Assembly (NCBI GenBank): GCA_001692895.1
Contig: KV748181.1
Span: 744,001 to 808,000 of the forward strand
Source: Cenococcum geophilum 1.58
Taxonomy: Eukaryota; Ascomycota; Dothideomycetes; Gloniales; Gloniaceae
Direction of reading: 5' to 3'
DNA length: 64,000 nucleotides
Positions 59,345 to 64,000 of the stretch are shown one piece after another. Position 1 is the stretch's first letter; each line of letters opens with the position of its first letter. Below the pieces are notes generated by a model. That model was given only the letters and a program-made list of their open reading frames with translations, was not told where the DNA came from and did not search any database. Both the position numbers and the translations under genes were made by a program.

Positions 59345-61255
59345 TCACCCAGCACACAATTTCGGTACCACCCCCACCTCCCCACAATTCCCGGGTGATG
59401 ATTTGCAAATTGTCGTACATGGTACCCCCTCCGCCACCCAGACCATATGCTCTATCCCCGCGAGGTCCAACCTCCACATTCTCTTCACATCGCCGGCCGG
59501 ATCAGCCGCCCGATAACCCGGCCGACACGCGCATGCGCCGCGCGGGTTCGCCGCGAAAGGGTTAGGATAAATACAAGTTTGTGCAGAAGGCCTATCACAA
59601 GAGTTTTGGTGGACGTTGCAGGAGGCTGGACATGTCTGATTATTCTGGTTCTGGTTCTGAGTAACGGCTTTCCCATCCCCGTTCTCAAATTCCGTATACC
59701 CTCCAAGCGGATCTGCCGAACCGGCCGTGGGAGGGTCATCGGGGTTCAACCATGGAATTGGCTCACGCTGCGGCACGGCTATGACGGGGTAGAAGGGGTA
59801 TTGCGGGTCTGGAGGTGGTTCTAGACTTGGATCTGGATTAAGAGGGGCGTAGAAAGTGGCTAGGCAGTTTTGGTCGTCCTCCTTAAGCATCTCGATGACG
59901 TTATCTGGTAGGTCACGCTTTTTGACAGGGGCCGTTAGACATCCTGCCAGGTTCTTTAAGCCGCGGCGAATGCCTAAGTAGTGAGAATAGATGCGGGCTT
60001 TTTGGCCAGTCGTGAATCCGATGCCGTCAGTANCCATGGCGGTGGAGTACTGTTGTGGTCAGCAAGAGAAGCGTCTTTCAACTTCGCTATATCTGGAAGT
60101 TCTTACGCTCATGATATTCGTCACGTCCTCGACCTTGGTACCGCCGCAGGGAATCTGTTGGAACTTGAACTGGAAATCTTGGTCGTTGGTGTACTGCTCT
60201 GTGTCTAGAACTTTATCCGTATCATCGTTAGAGCATTGCAAGCCTTGGCCTTTATCATTTCTATCGTTGCTAAAGACATGGAATAAGCCCAGCCAGTGTC
60301 CCACTTCATGAGGAAGTGTGACAGATGTGGAGCCTTCAATGAAGTAAGGGGCGCCAGTAATAGTTCGTGCAGCAATCACAACCCCATCAAAGGTTCTTTG
60401 ATACGCGTTCGATGTGGCATTGGGAAAATCTGAGTACTTAGCTAAGGTTAGAGAAGTTCAAGAATGGACCTGGGATGTGTATATTTACCCCATCGATTGA
60501 AGTGTCATCATTGGGATCGCCGGGATCATTTGGTATATTTTCAACAAGCCACACGTTGAGGTCCCAGTAGTTTCCTGAGCGAGTTTCTCGTCTGTGGGGA
60601 TGAGTATGGTTTTCTGGAGATGTGGCAAAATCTGGATTGATGCGGTAATTGAGGTCCCGCTGGATGAACTGGATATTTAAATGCGCATACATGTCATTCA
60701 TGTATTTCGTCTATTTAATTGTTACTATTGCTACCGTAATAAAAGCATCTTGAAGTCTAAAATTTGAGGACTCACCTGTGCCTGCACCCACTCCGGTTTT
60801 GCAATACCAAACTTTTCCTGGTTTGAAGCTACAACGTGATAATACAGGTTGATAGTCAATGATGTTGGCACACAATAGCCTGCGTATTTCGGCTTCATGG
60901 GTGGACGGCCAAGAACTTCATTGATCTCATGATTTAGCAGACCCGGAAGTTGACGCGCGAATTCTTCAAAATGGGGAAGTGTAGTCAGGAATCCTCGCTT
61001 CTCCTTCGTTTGCTTCCCACTTAAGCATGGTGAGAGCGCGATTGGAGGCACCTTGACGGGCGCTAACTGTGTAAAATATTCAAGATACTCGATTTCAATA
61101 GCGTCTATATGCTCCGAGAATTCGGGAGTGTAGTCTGGCGAGAAGTATTTGTTGCCCTCATAATAATCATGTATACCTTGAGAGAGTGCAGTCACATACT
61201 TGAGATGAAAATACAGAATACAGAATAATAATAGAAGATTGGCAAAGCTGGCCAT
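59345..61255 (-). CDS. Secreted M43 (pappalysin-like) zinc metalloprotease
   Basis: Four-exon gene read on the minus strand: exons 60776-61255, 60470-60710, 60107-60429 and 59345-60049, about 582 residues. Introns 60711-60775 (donor GTGAGT) and 60050-60106 (donor GTAAGA) are clear. The middle intron, 60430-60469, is only 40 bp with a weak donor (GTCCAT) and is inferred because the frame requires it. The N-terminus is a signal peptide (about 1-25, LLLLFCILYF). A propeptide and the pappalysin-type fold start follow (NLYYHVV near 135). The zinc site HEVGHWLGLFH is at residues 281-291 and the Met-turn NIMSYS at 345-350, both intact. The C-terminal third is unusual for the family: a Pro-rich linker, then a Cys-rich, EGF-like stretch (CPASCNVHQNSC to CACRPGYRA). 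An ambiguous base (60033) leaves one residue after the Met-turn undefined. Probably extracellular protein digestion; substrate unknown. Confidence 0.85.
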
Positions 61256-61885
61256 GCTGATTGATGGCTCAAAAGTGAAGAACAGCGGTCATTGTGAGAT
61301 GAATGAGTAGAAAAGTAAGAACGAAAACGGCATTACACCAAAGAGCACGGTGATAAGAGTGCCCAGGCCTCATCCGCCATCATTCCTGAGACTCAGCTCG
61401 CCAGCCACTTCAGAGGCTAATGCTCCTCTGCTTTAGCTTTATGCGGTTTCACAGGTGAGCTGTATCCATGTCGAGGGTAGTGACTGGCGGCCTTGGCAGC
61501 AGACGACAAATCAGAAGAAAAGAGATCGAAACATGGAAAACGCTACTGGTAGAAGCATGTTCCCAGCTGAGCACAGGCACATGGATTCAGGCAGGCAGTT
61601 GGGTCCAAATTCCTGCATCATGCTCAGCTGGTGATAACAAAGAAAGAGATCTGACATTTGGTCTTCACCAGTGGCGCCTTAGCGCCTTGGCCTGCATGCC
61701 AGCCTCCAGCGCACACCAACTGTTAGAGTCCAGATTGCGGCTTCCGCCAGCTACGAAAGTAAGGCTGAATAGACGGAGACTTGTACCGTAACCTACTTTT
61801 TGCTTCATCACCCCCACTGCGTGAACCCTCCTCTGGCTTTGTTCATCTTCTTGTTCCACTAATTAGCATATTTTTACATGCCATC
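61256..61885. promoter_or_regulatory. Shared divergent promoter region
   Basis: 630 bp separates the start codons of the minus-strand protease and the plus-strand SUR7-like gene, so both promoters should lie here. Composition is normal and non-RIP. It contains a near-palindromic pair around gctgagcacagg/catgctcagctgg (61565-61633). The open frame 61468-61791 has no recognisable product. No specific factor site is claimed. Confidence 0.45.
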
Positions 61886-62968
61886 ATGGGGAGACTGAGG
61901 CATTGTGTATTCGTTGCAAGTCCTATTATTTTGACCATAGTCTCTCTGGCATGCCTTCTGGCCGTTGTCTTCCCGGGAGCTCGACCTGGCCTTCAATTTG
62001 CAACAGTTCGTAACCTAAAACTCTCATAGAATTCCATTGACGTAGCTAGGTCGATACCTCAAAAGTTGAAGTCGCAGTGCGGAACGACGTGTTCCACGGC
62101 CTTCCTGATTCCTATGACTACTCGAAGCACAAAGACTTTTTCGATATTTATCTCTGGAATTATTGCAGCGGCACTATTCAGAACGGAATGCGCCACGTCG
62201 ATTTCTGCTCAAAGGCCAGACAATTGCTGTTCAACCATTTTGGATTCTGGAAGAGTTGGGGTGTAAGCGTTCACAAGCAGGATGTGCGGTTTTATTGGCT
62301 TGATCACGGGCCACGATTGCTGTTCATCTCTTACACCGTAGCTGGGATTCTAAAAGTCCTAGAAATTGTTGCAAGTGTCGTCTCTATGTTCCACCGCTGG
62401 ATTGGAGTTGTCATCCTTGCAATCGTAAGACTTTTTGTGGCAACGTTATTCTTCGCATCTGGGCTGCTGACGCAGTTTTAGACCTCATCTCTCGCCATCC
62501 TAGCAACTTCCATAATGGCACAGGTAACCTATCATAGTCTTGTCAGCCGCGCCGATGACGAAGATATCCCTATCACAGCACAAGATGGTCGAATTGCCTA
62601 CGCCCTCAATTGGTCCGCTACTGTACTTTCTCTCGCCGCCATGACGCTATGGTGTCTGCAATTTTGTTCGCCATCCAACCGCGGTAGAAAAGGGAGAGGT
62701 GTTGCCGGGAAGATTCCATACACATACCAACAGATGGAAGAGCCATACGCTGAGGAGGATAGCCGGGACACACCCCATTTGCTTTCCAAAACACCACAAA
62801 CAAGGTTCAGAGGGGTGCAGGTGAGTTATCTTGTTGCTCGGCCTTTTATCCTAGCTCCTCGGCTCATCTTTATAATAGGACAGTACTGCATATGAGCCTT
62901 TCCGGGTCAAGCGCCCTGATAAAAAAGTGGCGAAGGACGGTGTATCTAAATTTGAGGAGAACTTGTAG
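61886..62968 (+). CDS. SUR7/PalI-family four-TM membrane protein
   Basis: Start ATG 61886 (MGRLRHCVFVASPIIL). Exon 1 runs to 62005. Intron 62006-62049 (44 bp, donor GTTCGT, acceptor CTAG) gives a join at VDTSK, the typical SUR7 wording. Exon 2 starts at 62050. Intron 62821-62878 (donor GTGAGT) leads to the last exon, 62879-62968. TM1 is at about residues 10-30. The SUR7 signature W-N-Y-C-S-G with paired Cys79 and Cys93 follows. TM2 is at about 130-154, TM3 at about 158-180, and TM4 at LNWSATVLSLAAMTLWCLQF. The C-terminal tail is charged and cytosolic. An in-frame TAG sits at residue 184 (62479-62481), after TM3: either a nonsense change or the start of a 63-bp intron (62475-62537), which would keep the frame. 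Family members act at plasma-membrane eisosomes or in pH sensing. Confidence 0.75.
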
Positions 62969-63163
62969 CATAATGTAAAAGCATTCTGGCCGGCCCTGAT
63001 AATCAAATAATCATAGTCACAGACCTGATTTCTGATTATTATATAATTATACTTTAATTACCTAATACGGAAGTTAGTGAGATTTTTAGTTTAGTAGAGG
63101 GCCTTGGAAGCCTTAACGCCGCATGCCTGCTTAATTCCCGCATTAGCAAGCTAGAGGTACAGC

Positions 63164-63399
63164 CAGTGTCCCCCCCCCCCTGTGTGCGCGCGCAACACAC
63201 ACAGCAATTTCGGTAATCACTAGTCAAGTGCACCATCCAGCGTAGATACTGTGCGCTTGCCAAAAGAGCTGTGCACCCGCAAGAAAGGCAAAGCCTTTAA
63301 TTTTTTAAGCTTAATTATAAGAGTTAAACTTAAAATTCTCTAGCGCGTACGAAGCGAAATTGCTGTGTGTTGCGCACGCACACAGGGGGGGGGACACTG
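63164..63399. mobile_element. Small hAT-like MITE, 236 bp
   Basis: Inverted arms of about 45-48 bp (63164-63211 and 63355-63399) begin CAGTGTCCCCCC and continue through tgtgtgcg and cagcaatttcg. The CAGTG start suggests hAT, but the flanking 8-mers do not match (only gaggt is shared on both sides), so target duplication is unproven. Non-coding interior. Confidence 0.75.
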
Positions 63400-63419
63400 G
63401 AGGTCGTACACCCTGTAGA

Positions 63420-64000
63420 TCTGTTCTTCTTATCACCCTTTTCTCAGTAAGTAACTCAGACGGCAAACGAGACAGTAAATCTCACTAGTACTTAATTGGT
63501 ATAGCTTTATTAAACCTCTATAATTATAAGCGCTATCTTGTTTGCCTTTGGTGCGAAAATATATAGAGGTCGACTTAAAACTGGTATCTCTTTCCCACCT
63601 TTTCTACTTACCCTATTTTTTAGTATAAGGTATATAAGGCCTTTATATAGGAGCTAGAGCCCTATATATAGAAAAAGAAGGGAAGCCTAAACTAGCTATT
63701 AATTCTTTATTAGGCTATACTACTTCTTACTAACTAACTAAAGGCTCTATATACTAAAAATAAGTAAATAGCCAGTAAGGTTAAGGGCTTATTAGACTAT
63801 TTAGACAAGTTCTAGCGGGCCTAATCTTTATAGCTTTAATTACTAATATCTAGCGGCCTTATATTTTAACTAAAAGCCCCTTTAACTACGGCGGCGGTAA
63901 TAGCGGTAGTGGTAGCTATATAGCCTTAGGGCCGGTCCACTAACCCCCTATATTTGCCTATAAAAGCGGCCCCTTTAGCTCTATCTATTATAGGATTTAG
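63420..64000 (+). other. RIP-mutated sequence with an unrecognised decayed frame
   Basis: Base composition returns to the CpA-poor, TpA-rich state of Regions 1-4. From about 63641 one plus-strand frame stays free of frameshift to the window end. Its only interruptions are TAG/TAA of the Gln/Trp type, so it was probably a coding part of a transposon or gag-like gene that continues beyond the window. Family not recognised. Confidence 0.45.

Noticed and set aside
61468-61791. 107-codon frame in the divergent promoter region
   Set aside because: No recognisable domain and it lies where both promoters must be. Coding evidence is insufficient.
63155-63407. 8-bp target duplication for the small hAT-like MITE
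   Set aside because: Only gaggt is shared, at slightly different distances from the two ends. An exact duplication could not be shown.

Overview
The window looks like a transposon-dense, AT-rich block of a filamentous ascomycete (Pezizomycotina) nuclear genome, next to a short gene-bearing segment. The evidence is fungal-type short introns (about 40-65 bp) in the two real genes, fungal element families (Fot1/pogo, Tad1-like LINE, chromodomain Gypsy, hAT), and the signature of repeat-induced point mutation (RIP). In the repeats CpA is strongly depleted, TpA is enriched, Gln/Trp/Arg codons have become stops, and Asp/Glu have become Asn/Lys. I cannot name the species.

Region 1 (1-27189) is a nest of insertions up to five levels deep, ordered by target-site duplications (TSDs). 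A Copia element (G: 1-665 and 26189 onward) is split by a Gypsy element A (666-26188, minus strand). A is split by a Fot1-like DNA transposon (927-2779), a Gypsy element B (3930-18402) and a Tc1/mariner-like transposon (18798-21641) that carries a second, unrecognised gene. B contains a solo LTR (4675-4861) and a Copia element C (10664-17131). C contains a foldback MITE (10933-11376).

Region 2 (27190-44415) is one hAT transposon F with an exact 8-bp TSD. It has been stretched to 17 kb by a Gypsy element D (27291-35080) and a younger Copia element E (36090-42359), which belongs to the same family as C. Region 3 (44658-50239) is a second hAT transposon H, whose transposase is divided by about 2 kb of four adjoining, unrelated minisatellites. 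Region 4 (50453-56472) is a Tad1-like LINE bracketed by inverted repeats of about 125-130 bp, with a small MITE near its 5' end.

Region 5 (56473-63420) is GC-richer and not RIP-mutated. It holds a 541-bp foldback element, a secreted metzincin-type (M43/pappalysin-like) metalloprotease gene on the minus strand, a divergently transcribed SUR7/PalI-type membrane protein gene on the plus strand, and a hAT-like MITE. After 63420 RIP-mutated sequence resumes.

No CRISPR, rRNA or convincing tRNA gene was seen. The transposon genes listed as pseudogenes are almost certainly dead. Only the two genes at 59345-62968 look like host genes.
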